From Armatimonadota bacterium (GTDB lineage: Bacteria > Sysuimicrobiota > Sysuimicrobiia > Sysuimicrobiales > Humicultoraceae): a stretch of 64,000 nucleotides of DNA. Below, piece by piece: positions 36,412-46,661 of this stretch. The stretch is from contig JAVHMA010000001.1 of the NCBI GenBank assembly GCA_031081715.1, positions 157,385 through 221,384 on the forward strand, given 5' to 3'. Numbering within the stretch: the stretch's first letter is position 1; each line of letters begins with the position of its first letter. The translations under genes and the position numbers were made by a program. The notes beneath the pieces were generated by a model. The model saw only the letters and a list, made by a program, of their open reading frames with translations, searched no databases and was not told where the DNA came from.

Positions 36412-36998
36412 CCCTCCACCGAACGTTCGTCGCGGTCGAGCTCGGGGAGCGGATGCGCGCGGGTATCGCGCGGCTCCAGGAGGAACTGCGAGCGGCTGGG
36501 GCGCGCCTGCGGTGGGTCCGACCGGACCACCTCCACTTCACGCTGCGCTTCCTAGGCGAGCTGCCGCCGGCCCAGGTCGCCCGCGCGGTTGTGGCGACCC
36601 GCGATGCGGTGGCGACGATCGCGCCGTTTGCCCTCACGCTCGGCGGGCTCGGGGCGTTCCCCTCGCTCGAGCGCCCCCAGGTGGTCTGGGTCGGAACCAT
36701 CGCAGGCGCTGACGCGCTCGTGGCGCTGGCCCGCGCGGTGAACGAGGCCCTGGCGCGCGCCAAGTTCCCCGCAGACGGCCGGCCGTTTCGCCCGCACGTC
36801 ACGCTGGGCCGCGCGCGCGACGACCGCCAGTGGGGCGAGCTGGTTCGGGCGCTGCACCGCTACCGGGACGTGATCCTGGGCGACGACCAGGTCATAGCCG
36901 TGACCGTGATGGAGAGCCGGCTCCTGCCCGACGGCCCGGTGTACACGGTGCGGGAGCAGGTGCCGCTGTCCCACGGGTTGAATGCTCGAAGCAAATAA
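36408..36998 (+). CDS. thpR: RNA 2',3'-cyclic phosphodiesterase ThpR (LigT)
   Basis: 196-residue 2H phosphoesterase. The two HxTx motifs are HFTL (H43, T45) and HVTL (near residue 131). It hydrolyses 2',3'-cyclic phosphate ends of RNA. Starts on GTG overlapping the cinA stop. It is followed by the recA control region and is the last gene before that promoter. Confidence 0.92.
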   Translation: MTLHRTFVAVELGERMRAGIARLQEELRAAGARLRWVRPDHLHFTLRFLGELPPAQVARAVVATRDAVATIAPFALTLGGLGAFPSLERPQVVWVGTIAGADALVALARAVNEALARAKFPADGRPFRPHVTLGRARDDRQWGELVRALHRYRDVILGDDQVIAVTVMESRLLPDGPVYTVREQVPLSHGLNARSK

Positions 36999-37005
36999 CC
37001 ACAAT

Positions 37006-37045
37006 CCCTGGTTATCGGCTGGTGAAGACATGGTTTCCCTGGTTG
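37006..37045 (+). repeat. Direct repeat CCCTGGTT upstream of recA
   Basis: CCCTGGTTA (37006-37014) and CCCTGGTTG (37037-37045) are 31 bp apart, about three helical turns. The second copy overlaps the recA -35. They could be an activator or operator pair, or chance. Confidence 0.35.
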
Positions 37046-37074
37046 ACAACCGAACATTTGTTTGGTATGTTCGG
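37043..37074 (+). promoter_or_regulatory. recA promoter with LexA-type SOS operator
   Basis: A perfect -35 TTGACA (37043-37048), a 17-bp spacer and -10 TATGTT (37066-37071), preceded by TGG. Between them lies CGAACATTTGTTTG (37051-37064), which differs from the Gram-positive LexA box CGAACRNRYGTTYG at one position. A wider perfect inverted repeat CCGAACAT-N9-ATGTTCGG (37050-37074) spans the same site. LexA bound there would block RNA polymerase. lexA itself is not in the window. Confidence 0.82.
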
Positions 37075-37106
37075 GGCAACCGGACGACCTCTGGAGGTCG
37101 GCAGCC

Positions 37107-38174
<1,068 letters not shown>

Positions 38175-38184
38175 CTCGTCCCTG

Positions 38185-38859
38185 GTGAGCGCGCCGGCGC
38201 CGCGCATCCTCCGCATTCAGGCGCTGGCGCGTCGCCCCGGGGTCTGCCGGGTGGACATCGCCGGGGCCGGAACCTACCCGCTCGAGTGCGCCACGGTGCG
38301 CGCCCTGGGCCTTGCGGAGGGTGCCGAGGTGAGCAGCGCGTTGCTGGAGCGCGTGCGTGCCGCCGCGGCGCGCCTGGGCGCGCGCGAGGCGGCGCTGCGC
38401 CTGTTGCGGCGACGGCTGCGCAGCCGGGTGGAGCTGGAGGCTGCGCTGCGGCGGCGAGGCGCCCCTCCCGACGCGGTGCTGGCGGTGGTTGGCGAGCTGC
38501 GCCGCCTTGGCTGGATCGACGACGCGCGCTTCGCCCGCGCGTGGATCCGCGACCGCCTGGCGCTCCGACCGTGCGGCGCGAGGCGGCTGCGCGCCGAGCT
38601 GCGGCGCCGCGGCGTGAGCGCGCAGGTCATCGCCGAGGCCCTGGCCGAACTGCTTCCCTTCGAGATGGAGGACGACCTGGCCGTCGCCCAGGCGCGCTCG
38701 CGCCTGGGACGCCTGCGCGCACTGTCGCCCGAGGCGGCGCGGCGCCGGCTCGCCGGATGGCTGGCCCGGCGCGGCTACCCCGCGGAGGTGATCGCGAGGG
38801 CGCTGCGCCACCTGCTGCCGGGCGGAGGCGGGTCTACCGGTGTCGGCCCGGCGGCCTGA
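38185..38859 (+). CDS. recX: Regulatory protein RecX
   Basis: 224 residues from GTG at 38185, an alpha-helical RecX repeat protein. The characteristic parts are ALRLLRRRLRSRVELEAAL, then LGWIDDARFARAWIRDRL and GARRLRAELRRRGVS. It binds RecA filaments and limits or remodels them. Directly downstream of recA and overlapping the next gene by 20 nt, so it is probably SOS-induced with recA. Confidence 0.92.
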   Translation: MSAPAPRILRIQALARRPGVCRVDIAGAGTYPLECATVRALGLAEGAEVSSALLERVRAAAARLGAREAALRLLRRRLRSRVELEAALRRRGAPPDAVLAVVGELRRLGWIDDARFARAWIRDRLALRPCGARRLRAELRRRGVSAQVIAEALAELLPFEMEDDLAVAQARSRLGRLRALSPEAARRRLAGWLARRGYPAEVIARALRHLLPGGGGSTGVGPAA

Positions 38860-41800
38860 CGGCGCGGCCTCGCTCCAGATCGCCCTCGCGCTGGATCGCG
38901 AGGTCGGCGTGGGGGCGCCGGGCAGCGTGGGGCCTGAGGCCGAGGCGCGCGCGCTCGAGGGGCTTACCGGGGACCAGCGCGAGGCCGTGACCCACGGCGA
39001 GGGCCCGCTACTGGTGGTCGCCGGCGCGGGCACGGGCAAGACACTGGTGCTTACCCGCCGGATCGCCTGGCTCATCGCCACCCGGCGTGCGCGCCCGTCC
39101 GAGATCCTCGCGCTCACCTTCACGGAGAAGGCCGCCGCCGAGATGGAAGCGCGCGTGGACGCGCTGGTCCCCTACGGTTACGTGGACACGCAGATCAGCA
39201 CCTTCCACGCGTTCGGCGATCGCCTGCTTCGCGATCATGCGCTGGAGGCCGGCCTGCCGCCGGACTTCCGTGTGCTGTCGCGGCCAGAGCAATACATCTT
39301 CTTCCGGGACCGGCTCTTCGAGCTGCCGCTGGAGCGGTACCGGCCGCTGGGCGACCCGACGCGGTACGTGGACGCCCTGCTCGGCCTGATCAGCCGCGCC
39401 AAGGACGAGGACGTGACGGCCGACGCTTACCTGGCTTTCGCCCGCGCCCTGGCGCAGCAGGCCGGGCTCGCGCCCGACGACGCCGGGCTGCGCGAGCAGG
39501 CCGCGATGCACGCCGAGATCGCGCGGACCTACGAGGCCTACCAGCGGCTGCTGCGCGAGGCCGGCCGCGTCGACTTCGGCGACCTGATCGCGCTGCCGCT
39601 CGCGCTACTGCGGGCACGGCCCGACATCCTGCGGCGCGAGCAGGCGCGGTTCCGCTACCTGCTGGTGGACGAGTTTCAGGACACCAACCACGCGCAGTTC
39701 GAGCTGGTGAAGCTGCTGGCAGCCCCCCACCGCAATATCACGGTCGTCGGTGACGATGACCAGTCGATCTACAAGTTCCGCGGCGCCGCGATCAGCAACA
39801 TCCTGGGGTTTGGCGACGCGTATCCCGACGCCCGCCGGGTGGTGCTGGCGCACAACTTCCGGTCGGTCCAGCCGATCCTCGACGCGGCCTACCGGCTCAT
39901 CCAACACAACAACCCCGACCGTCTCGAGGCGCGCATCGGCCTGGTCAAGGCGCTTGTCGCCGCCCGCGGCGGCGGGGCGCCGGTGCGCCACGAGCACTTC
40001 GAGACGCTGACCGATGAGGCCGACGCGGTCGCCGCCCAGATCGCCGCGCACGTCTCTGGTGGCGGGCGGTACGCGGACTGCGCGATCCTGGTGCGGGCGA
40101 ATGGCGACGCCGATCCCTTCGTGCGGGCGCTCAACATGCGCGGCATTCCCTGGTGGTTCTCGGGGACGCGCGGCCTCTACGACCGCGAGGAAGTGCGGCT
40201 GGCGCTGGCGTTCCTGCGGGTGCTGGCGGACCCGGCGCACAACCTGAGCCTGTACTATCTGGGGACCTCGCCGCTGTACCTGATCGATCCCACCGACATG
40301 GCCCGCGCCCTGAGCTACGCCGACCGGCGGCACCGGTCGCTGGAACACGTCTTCCGGCACCTGCGGGAGACCGAGCTCGGCGCTGAGCTGTCGCGCGAGA
40401 GCCACGCCGCCATCGGCCGGCTGGTCGAGGACCTGGACGCGATGCGTCGCCTCATGCGCGAGCAGGCGACGGGCCGGGTCCTCTACGAGTATCTGGTGAC
40501 GCGCACCGGGTACATCCGGCGGCTGGCTACTTCCGGCCAGCCCGCAGACGAGGTCAAGGTCGCGAGCCTGGCGCGTCTCTTCGACATCGTCTCGCGCCAC
40601 GCGGAGGTCGCGGTCTACGACCGGGTCCCGGAGTTCGTCCGGCGCATGGAGGACCTGATCGCGGCGGGCGACGACCCGCCGACGCCGGATCCCGATCCGG
40701 ACTTTGACGGTGTCAACATCCTGACCGTCCACAAGGCCAAGGGGCTCGAGTTCCCCGTCGTGTTCCTGGTCAACTGCGTCGCCGACCGCTTCCCGTCGCG
40801 CGCGCGCGCGCAGCCGCTGGAGCTCCCTGACGAGCTGGTGCGCGGCAAGGAGGTCCTACCCTCAGGGGATGGCCACCTCCAGGAGGAGCGGCGGCTCTTC
40901 TACGTGGCGATGACGCGGGCGCGCGACCGCCTGGTGCTCACCAGCGGCCGCGACTACGGACGCGTCCGGGCGCGCAAGGTGAGCCGGTTCGTCGTGGAGG
41001 CGCTGGACGAACCTGCGGTGGACGCCGGCGCGTTCCGCGCGTCGCCCGCCGAGGTCATCGCGCGCCACGCGCCGCCGGCCGCCGACCCGCCGGTCGGGCT
41101 GCCCGGGCTGGCAGGGGAGCGGCCGCTTCTGGTGTCGTTCCGGCAGGTGGACGACTACCAGACCTGTCCGCTCAAGTACAAGTACGCGCACCTGCTCCGT
41201 GTGCCGCTGCTGCGCGACCACCGGGTGGTCTACGGGACCGCGGTGCACGCAGGCGCCATGGAGTACAACCGGCGCCGCGCCCGCGGCCAGCCGGCCACCC
41301 TGGAGGACCTCTATCGGGCGTTCGAGACGGCCTGGGTGACCGAGGGGTTCATCAGCCGGGAACACGAGGACCAGCGGCTGGCCGAGGGGCGCGAGGTGCT
41401 GGCGTCCTTCCTCGCGTTCCAGCAGGCGAGCGGGTTTACCCCCACCATGGTCGAGAGCCGGTTCGCCATCCAGGTCGGCGACGCGCGCGTCCGTGGCCGC
41501 TGGGACCGGGTGGACATCCGGCGTCGGCCGGACGGCGACGACGAGGTGGTCATCATCGATTTCAAGACGAGCGACGTACGCGCGCAGAAGGACGCCGAGC
41601 GGCGCGCCCGCGAGAGCCTGCAGCTCGCGATCTACGCGCTGGCGTACGAGCGGCAGTACGGTCGCACGCCGGACCGGCTGGAGCTGCACTTCCTCGGGCC
41701 CCGGGGTGTCCTGGTCGGCGCGGTGACGCCCCTCCGGGCGCGGTTGGACGAGGCCGCCAGCGTTATCGAGCAGGCTGCGGCGGGCATTCGCCGAGGGGAG

Positions 41801-41884
41801 TTCACCGCGACGCCGGACTACTACCGCGCGTGCCGCTACTGCGCATTCGCCTCGATCTGCCCCTACACCGCGAAGGAGGACTGA
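38840..41884 (+). CDS. UvrD/PcrA-type superfamily 1 helicase fused to a Cas4/RecB-like FeS nuclease
   Basis: 1014 residues. Helicase: Q-motif LTGDQREAVTH, Walker A AGAGTGKT (61-68), Walker B LLVDEFQDTN (about 274-283), motif III GDDDQSIYKFRGA, motif IV NFRSVQPIL, motif V VNILTVHKAKGLEF and motif VI FYVAMTRARDRLVL. The C-terminal PD-(D/E)XK domain (about 765-1014) has the histidine in GTAVHAGAMEYN, GRWDRVDI and VVIIDFKTS. FeS cysteines are C776 with C998, C1001 and C1007, the iron-staple pattern of AddB and Cas4. Architecture recalls AdnB/AddAB end-resection enzymes. No partner gene is adjacent; rmuC follows. It overlaps recX by 20 nt, so it is likely in the SOS operon. Confidence 0.92.
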   Translation: MSARRPDGAASLQIALALDREVGVGAPGSVGPEAEARALEGLTGDQREAVTHGEGPLLVVAGAGTGKTLVLTRRIAWLIATRRARPSEILALTFTEKAAAEMEARVDALVPYGYVDTQISTFHAFGDRLLRDHALEAGLPPDFRVLSRPEQYIFFRDRLFELPLERYRPLGDPTRYVDALLGLISRAKDEDVTADAYLAFARALAQQAGLAPDDAGLREQAAMHAEIARTYEAYQRLLREAGRVDFGDLIALPLALLRARPDILRREQARFRYLLVDEFQDTNHAQFELVKLLAAPHRNITVVGDDDQSIYKFRGAAISNILGFGDAYPDARRVVLAHNFRSVQPILDAAYRLIQHNNPDRLEARIGLVKALVAARGGGAPVRHEHFETLTDEADAVAAQIAAHVSGGGRYADCAILVRANGDADPFVRALNMRGIPWWFSGTRGLYDREEVRLALAFLRVLADPAHNLSLYYLGTSPLYLIDPTDMARALSYADRRHRSLEHVFRHLRETELGAELSRESHAAIGRLVEDLDAMRRLMREQATGRVLYEYLVTRTGYIRRLATSGQPADEVKVASLARLFDIVSRHAEVAVYDRVPEFVRRMEDLIAAGDDPPTPDPDPDFDGVNILTVHKAKGLEFPVVFLVNCVADRFPSRARAQPLELPDELVRGKEVLPSGDGHLQEERRLFYVAMTRARDRLVLTSGRDYGRVRARKVSRFVVEALDEPAVDAGAFRASPAEVIARHAPPAADPPVGLPGLAGERPLLVSFRQVDDYQTCPLKYKYAHLLRVPLLRDHRVVYGTAVHAGAMEYNRRRARGQPATLEDLYRAFETAWVTEGFISREHEDQRLAEGREVLASFLAFQQASGFTPTMVESRFAIQVGDARVRGRWDRVDIRRRPDGDDEVVIIDFKTSDVRAQKDAERRARESLQLAIYALAYERQYGRTPDRLELHFLGPRGVLVGAVTPLRARLDEAASVIEQAAAGIRRGEFTATPDYYRACRYCAFASICPYTAKED

Positions 41885-41888
41885 CCGC

Positions 41889-43070
41889 ATGGAAGGCGTG
41901 CTCCCGATTGTGGTGGCCGCAGCGGTCGCGGCGTTGCTTGCCGCGGGCGTGGTGGCCGTGGTGCTGCGGCGGCGAGCGGAGGCCGAGGCGGGCCTGCTCC
42001 TGCTCCAGCAGCAGATGGACGCGCTCCGCGCGCAGGTCAGCCAGAGTCTCGATGCGACCGGGCAGGCGGTCGCCGCGCGCACGGACGCGCTCCAGGCGCA
42101 GGTGGCCGCGCGCCTGGAGGAGGTCACGCGGGCGGTGAGCGAGCGCCTGGCCGAGAACGTGCAGGCGCTGCACCAGGTCAACCAGCAGCTCGGGCAACGG
42201 CTGGACACCAACCTCCAGATGGTCGGACAGCGGTTCACCGAGACCTCGACCATGGTGACCACGGTGCACGAGAAGCTGCGCGGCCTGGAGGAGGCGGCGG
42301 GACGCATCTTCGAGCTCGGGCGCGACCTGAGCTCGCTCCAGGAGATCCTGCGGCCGCCCAAGCTGCGGGGCGGTGTGGGCGAGGTGCTGCTCGAGAACCT
42401 GCTCGCCAACGGGCTGCCGCGGGCCAACTACGAGATGCAGTACCGGTTCCCCGGCGGCGCGACGGTCGATGCTGTGATCCGGCTGGGCGGCAAGCTCGTG
42501 CCCGTGGACTCGAAGTTCCCCCTCGAGGGCTTCTACACCGTGGCGCGGGCGGACAGCGACGACGAGCGCGCCCGGGCCCGGCGCGAGTTCCTGCGGGCCG
42601 TGCAGGGGCACATCAAGGCGATCGCCGACAAGTACATCCTGCCGGCCGAGGGGACCTACGATTTCGCGCTGATGTACATCCCGGCCGAGAACGTCTACTA
42701 CGAGGCCGTTGTGCGGGGCGACGACGCCGGCGGGGTCTACACGTTCGCCATGGAGCGCCGCGTCATCCCGGTGTCGCCGACAACGTTCTACGCCTATCTG
42801 GTGGCGCTGGTCTACGGGCTCAAGGGGATGCAGGTCGAGCGGCAGGCCGAGCAGATCCGCGCCGGGCTGGCGCAGCTGGCGGTGAGCTTTGACCGGCTCC
42901 GCGAGCCGCTGAGCCGGCTGGGCGAGCAGCTCCGCCGCGCGCAGAAGAACTACGAGGAGGCCGAGCGGGCGCTGGACCGCTTCGGCGACCGCCTGGAGGC
43001 CCTCTCGGGGACGGAGCTCCCGGAGACCGCCCCGCAGGCCCTGCCGCTCGGTGAGCTCGCCGACGGCTGA
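41889..43070 (+). CDS. rmuC: DNA recombination protein RmuC
   Basis: 393 residues. An N-terminal membrane helix (about 5-26) is followed by a long coiled coil (30-150). The RmuC nuclease-like domain has [31 protein letters not shown] and [12 protein letters not shown]. RmuC limits inversions at short repeats; its catalytic role is inferred from the restriction-like fold. Four nt after the helicase-nuclease gene, so it extends the recA-recX repair operon. The stop is followed by the rny promoter. Confidence 0.94.
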   Translation: MEGVLPIVVAAAVAALLAAGVVAVVLRRRAEAEAGLLLLQQQMDALRAQVSQSLDATGQAVAARTDALQAQVAARLEEVTRAVSERLAENVQALHQVNQQLGQRLDTNLQMVGQRFTETSTMVTTVHEKLRGLEEAAGRIFELGRDLSSLQEILRPPKLRGGVGEVLLENLLANGLPRANYEMQYRFPGGATVDAVIRLGGKLVPVDSKFPLEGFYTVARADSDDERARARREFLRAVQGHIKAIADKYILPAEGTYDFALMYIPAENVYYEAVVRGDDAGGVYTFAMERRVIPVSPTTFYAYLVALVYGLKGMQVERQAEQIRAGLAQLAVSFDRLREPLSRLGEQLRRAQKNYEEAERALDRFGDRLEALSGTELPETAPQALPLGELADG

Positions 43071-43090
43071 GGCGCGACGACCGCGCGTCC

Positions 43091-43120
43091 TTGACACCCT
43101 TTTTCGGCCGTCGCTACAAT
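43091..43120 (+). promoter_or_regulatory. Promoter of rny
   Basis: TTGACA (43091-43096), an 18-bp spacer and TACAAT (43115-43120). Predicted start near 43127, giving a leader of about 70 nt, purine-rich near its end. Confidence 0.75.
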
Positions 43121-43195
43121 CATCTGAAAGACCGCAGGACCCAAATCCAAGTCCCTGGAGGCCAAGACCACCAGACCCGGAGACAACCTGAGGGG

Positions 43196-44746
43196 GTGAG
43201 TTCCATCGACGCCCTGGGCCCGTATGTCGTTGCTCTCGTGGTGGGCCTGATCGCACTCCTCCTGGGTTGGCTCCTCCGCAAGACCATCGCCGAAGCGAAG
43301 ATCAAATCAGCCGAAGAGCATGCTCGACGTGTACTGGAGGACGCGCAGCGGCAGGCAGAGGCCAGACAGCGGGAGGTCCTTGTCGAGGCCAAGGACGAGG
43401 CGTTTCGCATCAAGCGCGAGGCGGAGCGTGAGATCCGCGAGCAGCGGGCGGAGCTCCAGCGGCTGGAACGGCGTCTGGTACAGCGTGAGGAGAACCAGGA
43501 GCGCAAGATCGAGGCACTCGAACGGCGCGAGCGGCAGCTCGCGGAAGAGGAGTTCCGACTCGCCGGGGTTCGCGACGAGATCGCCCGGCTCAAGCAGGAG
43601 CAGCACGCCGAACTGCAGCGGATCGCCGGCCTGAGCGCCGAGGAGGCGCGCGCACAGCTCCTGGCGGCTGCGGAGGCCGCCGCGCGCGAGGATACCGCGG
43701 CGCTCATCCGGCGCATCGAGGCCGAGGCGCGCGACGAAGGCGAGCGTCGCGCGCGGGACATCCTCGCCCTGGCCATCCAGCGGTGCGCCTCCGAGCACAC
43801 CGCCGAGGTCACGGTGTCCGTCGTTCCCCTGCCCAACGAGGAGATGAAGGGCCGGATCATCGGCCGCGAGGGGAGAAACATCCGCACGCTGGAGAGTCTC
43901 ACCGGCGTGGACCTGATCATCGATGACACGCCGGAGGCGGTGACGATCTCGTCCTTCGACCCGGTCCGGCGCGAGGTCGCGCGGCTGGCGCTCGAGAAAC
44001 TGATGGCCGACGGCCGCATCCATCCCGGGCGGATCGAGGAGATCGTTGAGAAGGCGCGGCGCGAGCTCGACGACGTGGTCCGCCAGGCGGGCGAGCAGGC
44101 GGCGTTCGAGGCCGGCGTGCACGGTCTGCACCCGGAGGAGCTCGAGGTGCTGGGTCGGCTGAAGTTCCGCCACTCTTACGGCCAGAACCTGCTCCGCCAC
44201 TCGGTGGAGGTGGCGCTGCTGGCCGGACTGCTGGCCACTCACCTGGACGCGGATGCGAAGCTGGCCCGGCGCGCCGGCCTGCTGCACGACATCGGCAAGG
44301 CCCTGACCCACGAGGTGGAGGGCACCCATGTCGAGATCGGCGCGGACCTGGCGCGGCGCTACCACGAGCCGCCCGAGGTCATCAACGCCATCGCCTACCA
44401 CCACGGCGAGGAAGAGGCGACCTCGGTCGAGGCGGTGCTGGTGGCCGCGGCCGACGCCATCTCGGCGAGCCGGCCCGGGGCGCGCAAGGAGACCGTGGAG
44501 ATGTACATCAAGCGCCTCCAGACCCTCGAACAGCTCGCGACGTCGTTCGCCGGGGTTGAGAAGGCGTATGCCATCCAGGCTGGCCGGGAGATCCGGGTGA
44601 TGGTCAAGCCGGCAGAGATCGACGACGCCGGCGCGGCGACCCTGGCCCGTGACTTAGCCAAGAAGATCGAGGAGGACCTGAAGTACCCCGGGCAGATCAA
44701 GGTGACCGTGTTGCGCGAGACGCGCGTCGTCGAGTACGCGCGCTGA
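43196..44746 (+). CDS. rny: Ribonuclease Y
   Basis: Membrane-anchored endoribonuclease that starts mRNA decay. 516 residues from GTG at 43196. An N-terminal membrane helix ([17 protein letters not shown]), a long charged coiled coil to about 200, a KH domain with [15 protein letters not shown] and an HD domain ([16 protein letters not shown], then [12 protein letters not shown]). The start is debatable: GTG is embedded in the SD-like GGGGGTGA, and the in-frame ATC at 43205, 5 nt after that element, would give a better-spaced initiator. ymdB follows after 4 nt, the usual rny-ymdB pair. Confidence 0.95.
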   Translation: MSSIDALGPYVVALVVGLIALLLGWLLRKTIAEAKIKSAEEHARRVLEDAQRQAEARQREVLVEAKDEAFRIKREAEREIREQRAELQRLERRLVQREENQERKIEALERRERQLAEEEFRLAGVRDEIARLKQEQHAELQRIAGLSAEEARAQLLAAAEAAAREDTAALIRRIEAEARDEGERRARDILALAIQRCASEHTAEVTVSVVPLPNEEMKGRIIGREGRNIRTLESLTGVDLIIDDTPEAVTISSFDPVRREVARLALEKLMADGRIHPGRIEEIVEKARRELDDVVRQAGEQAAFEAGVHGLHPEELEVLGRLKFRHSYGQNLLRHSVEVALLAGLLATHLDADAKLARRAGLLHDIGKALTHEVEGTHVEIGADLARRYHEPPEVINAIAYHHGEEEATSVEAVLVAAADAISASRPGARKETVEMYIKRLQTLEQLATSFAGVEKAYAIQAGREIRVMVKPAEIDDAGAATLARDLAKKIEEDLKYPGQIKVTVLRETRVVEYAR

Positions 44747-44750
44747 GCGC

Positions 44751-45530
44751 GTGAAGGTCCTCTTCGTCGGCGACGTGACCGGGAAGCCGGGCCGCCGCAT
44801 CCTGGCGGACCGGCTTCCCGGTTTGCGGCGGTCGCTGGCGCTGGACGCCGTGGTCGCCAATGGTGAGAACGCCGCGGGCGGCATGGGGCTGACCGCCGGC
44901 GTGGCGGCTGAGCTGTTCGGGTGCGGGGTGGACGTACTGACCGGCGGCAACCACATCTGGCAGAACCGCGAGGCCTACGACCTGCTCGATGCGGACCCCC
45001 GGGTGCTGCGGCCCGCGAACTATCCGCCGGGTGCACCCGGCCGCGGTGCGGGCGTGTTCGAGACCGCCTCGGGCGCGCGGTTGGGGGTATTGAACCTCCA
45101 GGGACGGGTCTTCATGGCGACCATCGACGATCCGTTCCGCATCGGCCGGGAGCTCGCCGAGGGGCTGCGCGCACAGACGCCGGTAGTGGTGGTGGATGTG
45201 CACGCCGAGGCCACATCGGAGAAAGTCGCGCTCGGCTGGCACCTGGACGGCGTGGCCAGCGCGGTGATCGGTACCCACACCCATGTGCAGACCGCTGACG
45301 AGCGCGTGCTGCCCGGCGGGACGGCCTACATTACTGACGTCGGGATGACCGGGCCGCGGGATGGGGTCATCGGCATGGCGCGGGAGACGATCCTGGAACG
45401 CTTCCTGACACAGCTGCCCGTGCGGTTCGAGGTCGCCCCCGGACCGGTGCAGCTCAACGCCGTGGTCGTGACCGTGGCGGCCGATGGCCGCGCCACGGCG
45501 ATCGAGCGCCTGCAGCTTACCGCGGACTGA
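44751..45530 (+). CDS. ymdB: YmdB-family metallophosphoesterase
   Basis: 259 residues from GTG. Metal ligands are in place as in Bacillus YmdB: D8 (FVGDVTGKPG), E39-N40 (ANGENAAGG), N67-H68 (GGNHIW), and later VDVHAEATSEK and GTHTHVQTAD. Bacillus YmdB hydrolyses 2',3'-cyclic nucleotides and affects biofilm and motility. Coupled to rny. Confidence 0.94.
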   Translation: MKVLFVGDVTGKPGRRILADRLPGLRRSLALDAVVANGENAAGGMGLTAGVAAELFGCGVDVLTGGNHIWQNREAYDLLDADPRVLRPANYPPGAPGRGAGVFETASGARLGVLNLQGRVFMATIDDPFRIGRELAEGLRAQTPVVVVDVHAEATSEKVALGWHLDGVASAVIGTHTHVQTADERVLPGGTAYITDVGMTGPRDGVIGMARETILERFLTQLPVRFEVAPGPVQLNAVVVTVAADGRATAIERLQLTAD

Positions 45531-45532
45531 GC

Positions 45533-46393
45533 GTGCGGATCGACCTGCACACCCACACCACGGCTTCGGACGGGGTGCTCGCGCCTGCTGCGCTGGTCGA
45601 GGAGGCGCGGCGATGGGGTGTGGAGGTGCTCGCTGTCAGCGACCACGACACGACCGCGGGTCTGGACGAGGCCTTGGGTGCCGGGGCTGCGCTGGGGGTC
45701 GAGGTGTGGCCCGCCGTGGAGCTGTCCTGCGACGTCGAGGCGGGCGAGGTGCACATGCTCGGGTACTTCGTGGATCGCACGCTGGATTGGTTCCAGGCGC
45801 TGCTCAGCCGGCTCCGGGACGGCCGGTCGCTTCGCGCGCGGCGTATGGTCGAGCGCTTGGCCGCGCTCGGGGTGCCCGTGGAGTTCGACCGGGTCCGGCA
45901 GATCGCGGGCGAGGCGGCGATCGGCCGGCCCCACGTCGCGCGCGCGCTCGTCGAAGCCGGGCGCGTGCGGACCGTGGCCGAGGCGTTCGACCGCTTCATC
46001 GGCCGGCACGGCCCCGCCTACGTCGAGCGCGTGAAGGTGACGCCCCTGCAGGCGGTGGACGTGATCCGGGCGGCGGGCGGCCTGGCGGTCCTGGCGCACC
46101 CCGGGTGGGGAGGCCAGGAGGGTATGGTGCCCGCGCTCGTCGCCGGTGGGCTCGACGGCATCGAGGTGTACCATCCGGACCACACGCCCGATCAGGTGCG
46201 GGCGTACGCCGCCCTGGCGGGTCGCTACGGGCTGCTGGTCACGGGCGGCACGGACTTCCACGGCGGCGGGCTAGCCACCCGGGTGAACGTGGGCAGCCAG
46301 TACGTTCCCGAGCACGTGCTGCCGCCGTTGCGCGCTGCGGCGGCGCGCCGCCGGCCCGGGGCGCCGCCAGTGCTCGATCTGGCCGTGGAGTAA
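45533..46393 (+). CDS. PHP-domain phosphoesterase (RNase AM / nucleoside 3',5'-bisphosphatase-like)
   Basis: 286 residues from GTG at 45533, 2 nt after ymdB. PHP motifs: DLHTHTTASDG (H6, H8, D13), AVSDHDTTAG, AVELSCDVEAGEVHMLGY, LAHPGW and GGTDFHGGG. Closest known class is TrpH/YciV (COG0613), which removes 5' nucleotides from short RNA or hydrolyses nucleoside 3',5'-bisphosphates. Sitting with RNase Y and YmdB, an RNA-end processing role is likely. Confidence 0.9.
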   Translation: MRIDLHTHTTASDGVLAPAALVEEARRWGVEVLAVSDHDTTAGLDEALGAGAALGVEVWPAVELSCDVEAGEVHMLGYFVDRTLDWFQALLSRLRDGRSLRARRMVERLAALGVPVEFDRVRQIAGEAAIGRPHVARALVEAGRVRTVAEAFDRFIGRHGPAYVERVKVTPLQAVDVIRAAGGLAVLAHPGWGGQEGMVPALVAGGLDGIEVYHPDHTPDQVRAYAALAGRYGLLVTGGTDFHGGGLATRVNVGSQYVPEHVLPPLRAAAARRRPGAPPVLDLAVE

Positions 46394-46425
46394 CGCCCTG
46401 GGAAGGGCGGAGGGGAGGCTTGGCG

Positions 46426-46659
46426 ATGCGGTGTCCCACCTGCGGTACGGAGAACGCGGCCGGCCGCGCGCAGTGCGTGCGCTGCGGCACGCGCCTGCGT
46501 CCCACAGCGGCCAGGGGGCCGGTCGCGCGGAGCGCGGCGGGCTCGGCGGAGGCAGAGGCGGTGCTCATGGCCGGCCTGCGCCGCGACCTTCGGCGGCTGG
46601 CGGTCGTCGCGGTGGTCGTCGTGGCGGTGGCCGCGGTGTTGGGCGCGCTGCTCCGGTAG
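46426..46659 (+). CDS. Small zinc-ribbon membrane protein, unknown
   Basis: 77 residues beginning MRCPTCGTENAAG. A zinc ribbon with paired CPTC and CVRC knuckles (residues 3-6 and 17-20) is followed by a basic linker and one C-terminal membrane helix (VVAVVVVAVAAVLGALL). The ribosome site GGGGAGG is 7-10 nt upstream. Two nt before the selA GTG, so it is cotranscribed with selA/selB. Such proteins are common but uncharacterised. Confidence 0.72.
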   Translation: MRCPTCGTENAAGRAQCVRCGTRLRPTAARGPVARSAAGSAEAEAVLMAGLRRDLRRLAVVAVVVVAVAAVLGALLR

Positions 46660-46661
46660 AC

